Origin: Bacteroidota bacterium
GTDB taxonomy: Bacteria; Bacteroidota; Bacteroidia; UKL13-3
Length of the DNA: 64,000 nt
NCBI GenBank assembly: GCA_027491355.1
Contig: JAIXWI010000036.1
Location: 1 to 64,000 of the forward strand
Direction of reading: 5' to 3'
The stretch's first letter is position 1. Each line of letters opens with the position of its first letter. The notes under the pieces were generated by a model, which worked only from the letters and a program-made list of their open reading frames with translations, searched no databases and was not told the DNA's origin. The translations under genes were made by a program, and so were the position numbers. This document shows, in pieces, positions 52,024-60,750 of this stretch.

Positions 52024-52329
52024 ATGATAGATTATTCAAAACTCAGCAGAGAATTCAGGGAATACCATGCAGCCTGTACTGACAAAGAATTGTTGCGTTG
52101 CTACAACATGGAAATTACCAAACAAGGATGGGGCGCTAGCCGTTCTTATTATTTGAGTTCTTTGCAATGTGAAATGCACAATAGAGGCTGGGATATATCA
52201 GTCATTCGCAATGAAAGTGGAGGATTCAATTTGCATCCGAGTAACAATTGTAAACTTGAAGGAAAGCGACTGGTAAAAACCAATTTGATTTATACGTACA
52301 AGGATTTTGAAAACAATCCTGATTTGTAA
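52024..52329 (+). CDS. hypothetical protein, 101 residues
   Basis: 101 residues, soluble, with the phrases TDKELLRCYNMEITKQGWGASR and YLSSLQCEMHNRGWDIS. No family is recognised. It follows the previous gene by 3 bases and is ended by the terminator at 52337-52367, giving a compact two-gene unit. Confidence 0.7.
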   Translation: MIDYSKLSREFREYHAACTDKELLRCYNMEITKQGWGASRSYYLSSLQCEMHNRGWDISVIRNESGGFNLHPSNNCKLEGKRLVKTNLIYTYKDFENNPDL

Positions 52330-52336
52330 ATTCTGA

Positions 52337-52367
52337 AAAAATGGGGGTAATTTTTATCCCCATTTTT
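52337..52367 (+). terminator. terminator after the two-gene unit
   Basis: AAAAATGGGG at 52337-52346 pairs with CCCCATTTTT at 52358-52367; the bases between can extend the stem. The T-tract after the C-run fits an intrinsic terminator for the 52024 gene. Confidence 0.8.
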
Positions 52368-52438
52368 ACAATTTTCAAGCCTTTGTTTTGTTGAAATCTT
52401 AAAACCCAATGCTGAACTTTCTGCCTTATTTTCGTAAG

Positions 52439-54733
52439 GTGGATTACCTTCAAACTTTGAATCCGGCTCAGAGAGCTGCTGTTGAACAAATTAACGGACC
52501 TGTGATGATTGTTGCAGGTGCAGGTTCTGGAAAAACCAGGGTATTGACTTACCGCATTGTACACATGCTCAGGCATGATGTAGATCCTTTCCAAATTTTG
52601 TCTTTGACCTTTACCAACAAAGCTGCAAAAGAAATGAGGCACCGGGTTCAGCAAGCTGTTGGAACGGAAGCTAAAAATATCTGGATGGGTACGTTTCACA
52701 GTATTTTTTCACGCATTTTAAGATCTGAAAGTGAACGATTGGGCTATCCCAAAAACTTTACCATTTACGACAATGATGACAGTAAAAGTTTGATCAAAAC
52801 CATCGTCAATGAAATGAACCTAGACGAAAAATTGTACAAACCAGGCAACATGTTAAGCCGCATTTCATCTGCAAAAAATGGACTGATTACTGCCGAGGAA
52901 TACTTAATGAACGATGAGCTGTCTGCTTATGACAACGAAAGTGGCAGACCTAAATTTGGGATCCTTTTTAAAACTTACCAAGACCGCTGTTTCAGAGCTG
53001 GAGCAATGGATTTTGACGATTTATTGGTAAACACACATAAACTTTTTACCAATCATTTAGATGTGCTAAACAAGTACCAACATTTGTTCCGTTACATCAT
53101 GGTGGATGAGTTTCAAGATACCAACCATGCACAGTATATGATTGTAAAAAAATTAGCTGCAGTGCATCAAAACATTGCTGTTGTTGGGGATGATGCGCAA
53201 AGTATTTATGCCTTCAGGGGTGCTAACATTAAGAACATTTTGGGTTTTCAGAAAGATTTCCCAGACGTCAAAACTTTTAAGTTAGAGCAAAACTACAGAA
53301 GTACGCAAACCATTGTGAATGCAGCTTCTAGTGTGATTGATAAAAACAAGGACCAAATAAAAAAAGAAGTTTGGACGGACAATGAGAATGGCGACCGCAT
53401 TAAGGTGATCAAAGCATTGACCGATAACGAAGAAGGCAAATTGGTTGCTTCATCTATTTTCCAAGAGAAGATGAACAGCCATGTGATGAATGAAGATTTT
53501 GCTATTTTGTACAGAACCAATGCGCAAAGCAGAGCGCTTGAAGAAGCTTTAAGAAAAATGAACATTCCTTATAAAATTTATGGAGGCATGTCATTCTACC
53601 AACGCAAAGAAATCAAAGATTTGCTGGCTTATTTCAGGGTTGTATTGAACCCTAACGATGAAGAAGCTTTGAAACGCATTATCAATTACCCTACTAGAGG
53701 TATCGGTAAAACAAGTATGGACAAGCTGATGGTACTTGCAGACCGAGAACAAAAAAGCCTTTGGGCAGTCATGGAAAACTTGGAACAATATGGCATCAAA
53801 GGTGCAACTGCTATTGCTGATTTTGTAACCATGATTCAAAGCTTTCAAACACTCTTGAATAAAAATGCTTATGATGTGGCCATGTACATAGCTAAACAGA
53901 GTGGTGTTTTAAAAAACCTTTACGAGGACAAAACCGTTGAAGGCATAGCCCGCTATGAAAACATTGAAGAATTACTGAGTGGTATCAAAGAATTCAGTGT
54001 GCAAGAAACAGCAGACGACGATGGGGTTTTGGAGCCTAAATTGTTAGCAGATTTCATGTCAGATGTGGCCTTGTTAACCAACGATGACCAAAACAAAAAT
54101 GAGGACAAAGACCATGTAAGTTTAATGACCATCCACTCTGCAAAAGGACTTGAATTTAAATATGTTTATGTGGTGGGATTAGAAGAAAATTTGTTCCCAT
54201 CTCAATTGGCTCTGAATAGCAGGCAAGAACTTGAAGAAGAAAGACGTTTGTTTTATGTGGCATTGACCCGTGCCATGAAAAAATTAACCTTGACCTTTGC
54301 AACATCTAGGTTCAGATTTGGCTCCATTGTATATGCAGAACCGAGCCGATTCCTTCAAGAAATCAGTCCTGAGTTTTTGAATTTTGAGCATACAACAAAC
54401 AAAGCCAACCAATCTGACAGCAACAATTTGGACAGAGGGGGTAGAACCTTGAGTGGATTACCCAAAAAGGTATTGTCCGGAGGACTGAAACCCCTTCCAA
54501 AAAGAAATGATTCAACCAGCAAACCGGCTGCAGCTCCAGATCCAGATTTTGTAGGAGATGATACTTCAAAATTGGCACAAGGCATGCATGTTGAACACCA
54601 AAGGTTTGGCAAAGGGATTGTTTTGCAAATTGATGGCGCCGGTGATAACCGAAAAGCAAACATTGAATTTGAAGCAAGCGGAAAAAAAATGCTGGTCTTG
54701 AAATTTGCTAAACTTAAAATTATTGGGGCTTAA
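52439..54733 (+). CDS. pcrA: UvrD/PcrA-type DNA helicase
   Basis: From the GTG at 52439 (764 residues) the protein opens V-D-Y-L-Q-T-L-N, the usual beginning of this family; an ATG at 52409 would add ten residues and is the alternative. Superfamily 1A motifs: AGAGSGKTRVL (Walker A), VDEFQDTNHAQY (motif II), GDDAQSIYAFRGA (motif III), LEQNYRSTQTI (motif IV), SLMTIHSAKGLEF (motif V) and RRLFYVALTRA (motif VI). The C-terminus has a Tudor-like GMHVEHQRFGKG segment. Roles: DNA repair and replication restart. Its stop overlaps the convergent coaE stop by 4 bases. Confidence 0.95.
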   Translation: MDYLQTLNPAQRAAVEQINGPVMIVAGAGSGKTRVLTYRIVHMLRHDVDPFQILSLTFTNKAAKEMRHRVQQAVGTEAKNIWMGTFHSIFSRILRSESERLGYPKNFTIYDNDDSKSLIKTIVNEMNLDEKLYKPGNMLSRISSAKNGLITAEEYLMNDELSAYDNESGRPKFGILFKTYQDRCFRAGAMDFDDLLVNTHKLFTNHLDVLNKYQHLFRYIMVDEFQDTNHAQYMIVKKLAAVHQNIAVVGDDAQSIYAFRGANIKNILGFQKDFPDVKTFKLEQNYRSTQTIVNAASSVIDKNKDQIKKEVWTDNENGDRIKVIKALTDNEEGKLVASSIFQEKMNSHVMNEDFAILYRTNAQSRALEEALRKMNIPYKIYGGMSFYQRKEIKDLLAYFRVVLNPNDEEALKRIINYPTRGIGKTSMDKLMVLADREQKSLWAVMENLEQYGIKGATAIADFVTMIQSFQTLLNKNAYDVAMYIAKQSGVLKNLYEDKTVEGIARYENIEELLSGIKEFSVQETADDDGVLEPKLLADFMSDVALLTNDDQNKNEDKDHVSLMTIHSAKGLEFKYVYVVGLEENLFPSQLALNSRQELEEERRLFYVALTRAMKKLTLTFATSRFRFGSIVYAEPSRFLQEISPEFLNFEHTTNKANQSDSNNLDRGGRTLSGLPKKVLSGGLKPLPKRNDSTSKPAAAPDPDFVGDDTSKLAQGMHVEHQRFGKGIVLQIDGAGDNRKANIEFEASGKKMLVLKFAKLKIIGA

Positions 54734-55329
54734 TTCTCAAGCGAAGCACGCTCCAAAATGGCTGCATGAATTGCAAGCACTTGAGGAATCAGCATCTGAA
54801 CCCCATCATTGTTTACAAGATAATTGGCATAAGGAACTTTGAGCGCTTCATCCATTTGATTGCTCATTCTAGCCAAAACAGCTGCTTTACTTGCTGCATC
54901 TCTGTTCATGGTTCGCTCTAAACGCAATGATTCTGGAGCACATACCAATATCAATTCATCCAATTGTTTGTATGATTCACTTTCAATTAACAATGCGGCT
55001 TCTTTAACTATATAAGGAGCATCTTGTTCTGTAAGCCATTGGTCAAAATCTGCAAACACCTTTGGATGCACCAATGTATTGAGTTTGGCCAATAATTCGG
55101 GTTGTTTGAACACCAAATTGGCTATGAATGCTTTGTTTAAAGTTTGGTCTGAATGGTATACATCCTTTCCAAAAATATGAAGTAGCCCTTCTTTGATTGC
55201 TGGGTGATGTTGCATGAGCCATTTGGCTCTGGAATCGGCATCGTAAACAGGAATACCAATAATTGAAAACAATTTTGTAAGGGTAGATTTACCACTTCCA
55301 ATATTGCCTGTAATGCCTATTTTTTTCAT
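54730..55329 (-). CDS. coaE: dephospho-CoA kinase
   Basis: CoaE phosphorylates dephospho-CoA in the last step of coenzyme A synthesis. 199 residues from the ATG at 55329 (a TTG at 55338 precedes it): Walker A GNIGSGKST at 8-16, the YDADSRAKWLM substrate region and the KEAALLIES segment near 110. It is the last gene of the row nusB, DUF1573, yajC, coaE. A perfect 15-bp hairpin lies 7 bases before the start. Confidence 0.94.
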   Translation of the reverse strand: MKKIGITGNIGSGKSTLTKLFSIIGIPVYDADSRAKWLMQHHPAIKEGLLHIFGKDVYHSDQTLNKAFIANLVFKQPELLAKLNTLVHPKVFADFDQWLTEQDAPYIVKEAALLIESESYKQLDELILVCAPESLRLERTMNRDAASKAAVLARMSNQMDEALKVPYANYLVNNDGVQMLIPQVLAIHAAILERASLEN

Positions 55330-55336
55330 GAGAATC

Positions 55337-55369
55337 AATTGCGGAAAGAGCTTTGCTCTTTCCGCAATT
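55337..55369 (-). repeat. perfect 15-bp hairpin between yajC and coaE
   Basis: AATTGCGGAAAGAGC at 55337-55351 pairs exactly with GCTCTTTCCGCAATT at 55355-55369 around TTT. On the minus strand it lies between the yajC stop and the coaE ATG. It has no following T-run in the transcription direction, so it is more like a leader structure or processing site than a terminator. Confidence 0.8.
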
Positions 55370-55380
55370 TAAACTAAAAA

Positions 55381-55716
55381 CTAATCTTTTTTTGCTGGTT
55401 GGTTCAAAGCTTGTGAAGCTTCCATTGATACAGCTGTTCTGTCAATTCTTAACTTACTACCTTCGCTTTCAATTAAGAAAGTGGTTTCGTTGGCTTCGAT
55501 AATTTTGGCATGAACACCACCAATGGTGATAATTTTATCACCTTTACCTAACGCTTCTCTGAATTTCTTTTGGGCTTTGTTCTTTTTCATTTGCGGATAA
55601 ATCATGAAAAAATAGAAAACCACAAAAATCAATACAAATGGCAATAGACTCATTAAGCCGCCACCACCTTGAGCACCACCCGGAGGAGGACCCATTAAAA
55701 ATAAACTGTTCATCAT
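55381..55716 (-). CDS. yajC: preprotein translocase subunit YajC
   Basis: 111 residues with a single N-terminal membrane helix (about 22-42, LLPFVLIFVVFYFFMIYPQ), followed by the conserved KKNKAQKKFREALGKGDKIITIGGVHAKI. It is part of the SecDF-YajC complex. The start region has a Gly/Pro run (GPPPGGAQGGGG). Confidence 0.95.
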   Translation of the reverse strand: MMNSLFLMGPPPGGAQGGGGLMSLLPFVLIFVVFYFFMIYPQMKKNKAQKKFREALGKGDKIITIGGVHAKIIEANETTFLIESEGSKLRIDRTAVSMEASQALNQPAKKD

Positions 55717-55733
55717 ATTTGTATGTCTTTAAA

Positions 55734-56201
55734 TTAGTTGATTGATGCTGAAATTACCTCTCCCTTTATTGCCAAGTGGTTATCACTAGGGATGGTGTTG
55801 GCAATGATTGTAATGGTTTTATCGAACATGCCCGATTTGTCTTTGCTATTGAATTGCACATCTATGCCGGCTTCTGCTCCTGGGGCAATTGGCTCTTTGG
55901 GATAACTAGGAACAGTACAACCACATGATGCAGAGGCACTGGCAATAAGCAAATCTGATTGACCTGTATTTTTAAACTTGAAACGATAAGTAATGATTTC
56001 TCCCTCTTTAATTTGACCAAAATCATGGGTCAATTCTTCAAAACTCATCATTGGAGCCTTGTCTACCACACTTGCATTTGGATTGTTGGCTGATACTGGA
56101 TTCTCAACCAAATCAGAGGATGCCTTTTGTGGATTGTTTGAGCATGATTGCATGCTTGTCAACAGTACCAAATTTGCTGCTAAAATGTAAATCTTTTTCA
56201 T
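55734..56201 (-). CDS. DUF1573 family lipoprotein
   Basis: 155 residues: signal with lipidation cysteine at 20 (MQSC), low-complexity linker, then the DUF1573 immunoglobulin-like domain (FEELTHDFGQIKEGEIITYRFKFKNTG, ASASCGCTVPSYPKEPIAPG, VQFNSKDKSGMFDKTITI). Widespread in Bacteroidota; function unknown. It lies between nusB and yajC with short spacers. Confidence 0.9.
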   Translation of the reverse strand: MKKIYILAANLVLLTSMQSCSNNPQKASSDLVENPVSANNPNASVVDKAPMMSFEELTHDFGQIKEGEIITYRFKFKNTGQSDLLIASASASCGCTVPSYPKEPIAPGAEAGIDVQFNSKDKSGMFDKTITIIANTIPSDNHLAIKGEVISASIN

Positions 56202-56230
56202 GAGTGATTGTTTTTACAATTTTAAAGTTC

Positions 56231-57172
56231 TTATTCAACCAAACCCCTACCTTGTTTGTTAATTTTCTGGTCGGATTTCAATTGCATTTGAATTTTGTCT
56301 AAAACCCCATTGATAAAACCATGGCTATTAGGTGTGCTGTATAACTTAGCCAATTCAAGGTATTCGTTGATGCTAACCTTCACTGGAATATAAGGAAAAT
56401 ACAACAATTCACACAAAGCCATACGCATCAATAATATATCTACCATGGCAATGCGGTCTTGCTCCCAATTTTGTGTTTTGGCATTGATCAATTCATTGAA
56501 AGCTTGTTGGTGAGCTATAGTAAGCTCAAACAAATCTCTCATGAACTTGAGGTCTTCCTCTTCATCTTTATGAGGTTCTGTAATGAACTGTTTTTGGCCA
56601 CTCTTGCTCGCATTGATCATTTTTTGAATGGTACTTAAAACAATGACTTGGTCATCTTCCCAATTATAAAAAACTTCTTCAATGTAATTGTTAAAATTTT
56701 CTGAATCGGCAAATAAATACTCAAAAAAAGTGAGCAAGAATTGCTTGTCTTCAGTAAAAGTATGGCTTGATTTGGTAGCGTATTCCTTAAAAAAATCTTG
56801 GGTTCTAACTTCTTGGTAAATTTTTCGAGAAAATTCTACCACATCTTGCCAGCGATTTTTAACAGCTTTTAAACTGTCTTGGAAATTTTGGTTGGTATGT
56901 AGTAACTGTATAACCTGATTGTTTTTGATAGCCTGAAGGCCTTGAATCAATTGTTCAGCTGGAAAATACTTTGCATGTTGCATTTCCAATTCCAAATCAA
57001 TGAAATGAAGCAATTCAGATGGAAAGCTCAGAACGAACAAATACAATTCGTAGGTTTTCTCCAAATTGGAAAAAAGTTGTTTTTTGCTAGTTGCCAATGA
57101 TACTTGTTCTTCATGGGCAACACCATACAGTGCTTGAAACACCTTAATTCTTAAAAACCTTCTATTGAGCAT
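56231..57172 (-). CDS. nusB: transcription antitermination protein NusB (long Bacteroidota form)
   Basis: 313 residues: the N-terminal MLNRRFLRIKVFQALYG opening of NusB, a long helical middle (about 60-200) that is specific to Bacteroidota, and the C-terminal NusB core with the phrase WEQDRIAMVDILLMRMALCELLYFPYIPVKVSINEYLELAK. NusB binds boxA RNA in rRNA transcription. It heads the DUF1573, yajC, coaE row. Confidence 0.92.
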   Translation of the reverse strand: MLNRRFLRIKVFQALYGVAHEEQVSLATSKKQLFSNLEKTYELYLFVLSFPSELLHFIDLELEMQHAKYFPAEQLIQGLQAIKNNQVIQLLHTNQNFQDSLKAVKNRWQDVVEFSRKIYQEVRTQDFFKEYATKSSHTFTEDKQFLLTFFEYLFADSENFNNYIEEVFYNWEDDQVIVLSTIQKMINASKSGQKQFITEPHKDEEEDLKFMRDLFELTIAHQQAFNELINAKTQNWEQDRIAMVDILLMRMALCELLYFPYIPVKVSINEYLELAKLYSTPNSHGFINGVLDKIQMQLKSDQKINKQGRGLVE

Positions 57173-57188
57173 ATATGTTGTTTAAACA

Positions 57189-57252
57189 GCAGTACTGCGC
57201 CAACGAACTATTGATAGAAACAAAAACACAAAGAACGTTGGCGGAGTACCGC
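57189..57252. repeat. imperfect 17-bp inverted repeat with 30-base loop
   Basis: GCAGTACTGCGCCAACG (57189-57205) and CGTTGGCGGAGTACCGC (57236-57252) pair at 15 of 17 positions. It lies between the Leu/Phe/Val dehydrogenase stop and the nusB start on the minus strand. The loop is large for a terminator; a regulatory leader or small RNA is possible. Confidence 0.7.
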
Positions 57253-57267
57253 TTTTATTTGAATTAA

Positions 57268-58341
57268 TTAATAGGTTGATTGAACGGATGCAATGGCTTG
57301 AATTCTCTTTTCAGCCAACATGGTAGCAGCTTTTTGAGAATGGATTTTTTGATCAACAGAAGTTTTTAAAATTTCGAGTGTTACATCAAAAATATGTTCA
57401 GCCTGACGGTAGGCAGTTTCTTTGTTGTACCCTATGTGTTCTTGGTATACATTGATCAAACCACCGGCATTAATTAAAAAGTCTGGAGCATAGGTAATGC
57501 CCTTTGATAACAACATTGGACCATGAACATTTTCATCAGCCAATTGGTTATTGGCAGCACCTGCAATAACGCCGGCTTTGAGAGCAGCAATGTTTTGATC
57601 GTTTAAAATAGCACCCAAAGCACATGGAGCAAAAATATCTACGTCTTGTGCATAGATTTCGTTACCATTGACAACTTTAGCACCATGTGTTGATGCATAT
57701 TGCTTCAAAGTTGCTTCGTTGATATCTGAAATAACTAATTGTGCGCCTTCTTTGTGTAAGAAATCCAATAGGTGTCCGCCTACTTTACCAACACCCTGAA
57801 CAGCAACTTTTTTGCCAGCTAAGCTGTCTGAACCCCAAGCATGTTTAGCACTGGCTTTCATACCCATGTAAACACCATAAGCTGTAACTGGTGATGGATC
57901 TCCTCCCCCACCCATGCTTTCAGGTAATCCTACCACATGAGAAGTTTCCATGTGAACATATTCCATGTCTCTGGTGGTTGTATTGACATCCTCTGCAGTA
58001 ATGTATTTGCCGTTTAAGTTCTCTACAAATCTTCCAAACTTACGCATCAGTGCTTCTGTTTTGATTTGGTTAGCATCACCAATAATTACTGCTTTGGCAC
58101 CACCTAAATTCAAACCTGAAATGGCTGCTTTGTATGTCATGCCACGTGAAAGTCTTAGCACATCATTGAGTGCTTCTGTTTCTGAGGCATAATTCCAAAC
58201 CCTTGTACCACCTAATCCAGGTCCAAGAACAGTGTTGTGAATGGCAATAATGGCTTTTAACCCAGTTGCGTTGTCGTTACAGAATACAACTTGTTCGTGA
58301 TCGTAAGTTACTAATTCTGCAAAAATTTCTGATTTTGACAT
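57268..58341 (-). CDS. Leu/Phe/Val dehydrogenase family protein
   Basis: 357 residues from the ATG at 58341; an upstream in-frame start at 58485 adds 48 residues not found in the family. It oxidatively deaminates branched-chain or aromatic amino acids with NAD. Motifs: GLGGTRVW near 42-49, catalytic Lys 71 (MTYKAAISG) and Lys 83 (NLGGAKAVI), catalytic Asp near 118 in TAEDVNTTT, and the NAD loop VQGVGKVGGHLL. Which amino acid it prefers is not predictable. Confidence 0.92.
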   Translation of the reverse strand: MSKSEIFAELVTYDHEQVVFCNDNATGLKAIIAIHNTVLGPGLGGTRVWNYASETEALNDVLRLSRGMTYKAAISGLNLGGAKAVIIGDANQIKTEALMRKFGRFVENLNGKYITAEDVNTTTRDMEYVHMETSHVVGLPESMGGGGDPSPVTAYGVYMGMKASAKHAWGSDSLAGKKVAVQGVGKVGGHLLDFLHKEGAQLVISDINEATLKQYASTHGAKVVNGNEIYAQDVDIFAPCALGAILNDQNIAALKAGVIAGAANNQLADENVHGPMLLSKGITYAPDFLINAGGLINVYQEHIGYNKETAYRQAEHIFDVTLEILKTSVDQKIHSQKAATMLAEKRIQAIASVQSTY

Positions 58342-58371
58342 AGTTAGAAAATTGTCTTGTTTTAAGTGGCG

Positions 58372-58379
58372 CAAAAGTA
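58372..58379 (-). promoter_or_regulatory. -7-type box TACTTTTG before the dehydrogenase gene
   Basis: On the minus strand TACTTTTG matches TAnnTTTG and would place the start of transcription near 58366, about 25 bases before the chosen ATG. A possible -33 TTG lies 23 bases further upstream. This supports the shorter protein start. Confidence 0.45.
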
Positions 58380-58465
58380 ACTGATATTTTCGGTTTTTAA
58401 ACCAATCCGTAAAAAAGCTCTTAAAATACAGAAAAACAGGGCTATAAAATTGGAAACAAATAAGT

Positions 58466-58498
58466 TTGGAGAGAATTAATGGCATTGGACTTACTTTG
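58466..58498 (+). promoter_or_regulatory. possible promoter before the ABC exporter
   Basis: TTG at 58466-58468 and TTACTTTG at 58491-58498 (one mismatch to TAnnTTTG) are 22 bases apart, giving a start near 58505 and a short leader before the TTG start codon at 58516. Confidence 0.4.
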
Positions 58499-58515
58499 CA
58501 GCTGAATTAAACATC

Positions 58516-60300
58516 TTGAAACCGCTTTTCACACTCAATAAATATTTTTTAGCTTACAAATGGCACCTGCTTGGAGGTATATTGTTTGTGAGTCTCTCTA
58601 ACTTATTTGCAGTATTCCCAGCACAATCGGTGAGGTTGGCCATTGATATGGTTTTAACAAACCTAAAATTACACAAATTGTATACGGGTACCGCCTTGAG
58701 TGCTGAAATTGAATCAGCAACTTTCGAGAACCTACTTTACTTTGGGGCATTGATTATTGGACTGGCCTTATTTAGAGGCATTTTCATGTTTTTGATGCGT
58801 CAAACCATTATTGTGATGAGTAGGCACATTGAATATGATTTGAAAAATGAAATTTATCAGAAATACCAAAAATTACCCAGTTCCTTTTACAGAAAAAATA
58901 GCACTGGAGACTTAATGGCCCGTATCAGTGACGATGTTAGTAGGGTAAGAATGTATGTTGGACCAGCAGTCATGTATGCCATTAATTTAATTGGCACCAT
59001 CGTTTTGGTTATGTGGGCCATGCTTGAAGTAAACCCCAAATTAACCCTGATGGTGATCATTCCATTACCTTTTTTGTCACTGGCTATTTTTTATGTCAAC
59101 CACCTCATCAACAAAAAAAGCGATGCCATTCAACAACAGCTCTCTAAATTGAATTCATTTGTTCAAGAAGCATTTTCAGGCATACGCATTTTGAAATCTT
59201 TTGGATTAGAAAAGGCTTTTGAAAGAGCTTTTGAAGCAGAAAGTGAAGTATACAGAAGCAAGCAAATGGATTTGGCCAAAACAGATGCTCAATTTTTTCC
59301 ATTAATGTTTTTTTTAACAGGATTGAGTACACTCATCACATTGTATGCAGGCGGCATAGAAGTCATTGAAGGACGTGCAACAACAGGAAACATAGCTGAG
59401 TTTATCATGTATGTGTATTTATTAACATGGCCTGTAACAAGTTTAGGCTATACCAGCAGTTTAATTCAAAGAGCAGCTGTTTCTATGAAACGCATCAATG
59501 AATTTTTAGATATTCCAATTGAAGTAAACACTATCAACCATGAAAATTTTACTTTCAACAAGCATATTGAATTCAAAGCGGTTTCATTGAAATTTCCGGG
59601 TAAAAATGATTACGCCTTACAAGACCTCAGTTTCACCATTCAAAAAGGAGAAAAAATAGCAATTTTAGGCAATACTGGTTCAGGGAAAAGTACACTGGCT
59701 CAACTTTTACTTGGTTTGATAAAACCCACAAGTGGTACGATTTACATTGACGGCATTGCATTTGACAATATCAATATAACTGCCTATAGAAATGCAATTG
59801 GTTATGTACCCCAAGATGTATTTTTATTTAGTGACAGCATTGCAAACAATATAGCTTTTGGCATTGACAGTGCATTTTTTTCAGATAAAAAAGTAAAAGA
59901 AGCAGCTGAATTGGCTGAATTCCCTGAAGATTTTGATATTTTAAAAGATGGCTACAAAACTGTAATAGGCGAGAGAGGGATTACCCTCTCGGGTGGGCAA
60001 AAACAACGCATTTCAATTGCTAGAGCCCTCATTAAAAATCCTGAAATATTGGTTTTGGATGATTGTTTGAGTGCTTTAGACACAAAAACTGAATCTAAGA
60101 TTTTGCAAAATTTAAGAACGGTTTTAATGAACAAAACTGGCATTATCATTAGCCACAGGGTTAGCAGCGTTGGAAATGCCGATACTGTGTTGATTTTAGA
60201 AAATGGCAAAATTGCTGAAATGGGTAAAAGAACTGAGCTTGAAAACTTCAAAGGTAAATATGCTGAAATGATTCAAAATCAGCACAAAAATCAAGGCTAA
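58516..60300 (+). CDS. ABC exporter (MsbA-like), fused membrane and ATPase domains
   Basis: 594 residues with six membrane helices in the first 320 residues, then a nucleotide-binding domain: Walker A LGNTGSGKST near 392-401, signature LSGGQKQR near 494-501 and Walker B LVLDDCLSALD near 516-526. Works as a dimer exporting lipids, lipopolysaccharide precursors or drugs. The start is a TTG at 58516; the first internal Met lies well within helix 1, so an ATG start would truncate the protein. Confidence 0.9.
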   Translation: MKPLFTLNKYFLAYKWHLLGGILFVSLSNLFAVFPAQSVRLAIDMVLTNLKLHKLYTGTALSAEIESATFENLLYFGALIIGLALFRGIFMFLMRQTIIVMSRHIEYDLKNEIYQKYQKLPSSFYRKNSTGDLMARISDDVSRVRMYVGPAVMYAINLIGTIVLVMWAMLEVNPKLTLMVIIPLPFLSLAIFYVNHLINKKSDAIQQQLSKLNSFVQEAFSGIRILKSFGLEKAFERAFEAESEVYRSKQMDLAKTDAQFFPLMFFLTGLSTLITLYAGGIEVIEGRATTGNIAEFIMYVYLLTWPVTSLGYTSSLIQRAAVSMKRINEFLDIPIEVNTINHENFTFNKHIEFKAVSLKFPGKNDYALQDLSFTIQKGEKIAILGNTGSGKSTLAQLLLGLIKPTSGTIYIDGIAFDNINITAYRNAIGYVPQDVFLFSDSIANNIAFGIDSAFFSDKKVKEAAELAEFPEDFDILKDGYKTVIGERGITLSGGQKQRISIARALIKNPEILVLDDCLSALDTKTESKILQNLRTVLMNKTGIIISHRVSSVGNADTVLILENGKIAEMGKRTELENFKGKYAEMIQNQHKNQG

Positions 60301-60399
60301 AAATACAGTTTTCAACAAGTGTGCATACCCCAAACAGAAAAAGTTTTGAAATCAGCAAATTAGGGTATAATTTGCCAACATATTTAGAGATCAAGCGCA

Positions 60400-60735
60400 A
60401 TGGACGAGTTTAACAGAAATGACAAACAAGAAATCTTTTCGAAGAAAATAAGGGCAGGTAAAAGAACTTATTTTTTTGATGTAAAAGCAACTAAAAGCAA
60501 AGATTATTTCATTACCATCACAGAAAGTAAGAAAAGTTTCGAAGATGGAAATTTTGTAAAACATAAAATCTTTTTGTACAAAGAAGACTTCAATAAATTT
60601 GTAGAAGCATTGAACGAAACAGTAAATCACATCAAAACAGATTTAATGCCAGATTATAATTTTGAAGAATTCAATCATGAACACACATTTGACATGAATT
60701 TTGACGATATCAACGGAGAAAACAACCAAGCCTAA
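60400..60735 (+). CDS. DUF3276 / PUR-alpha-like nucleic-acid-binding protein
   Basis: 111 residues with the family features IFSKKIRAGKRTYFFDVKATKSKDYFITITESKK and FEDGNFVKHKIFLYKEDFNKFVEAL, then an acidic C-terminal tail (NFEEFNHEHTFDMNFDDING). Relatives have a PUR repeat fold that binds single-stranded nucleic acid. Abundant in Bacteroidota. A -7-like ATAATTTG lies upstream. Confidence 0.92.
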   Translation: MDEFNRNDKQEIFSKKIRAGKRTYFFDVKATKSKDYFITITESKKSFEDGNFVKHKIFLYKEDFNKFVEALNETVNHIKTDLMPDYNFEEFNHEHTFDMNFDDINGENNQA

Positions 60736-60750
60736 TTTAACACAAACAAT

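Noticed and set aside
55337-55369. hairpin taken as a terminator of yajC
   Set aside because: No T-run follows in the direction of transcription and coaE begins seven bases later; listed as a leader structure instead.
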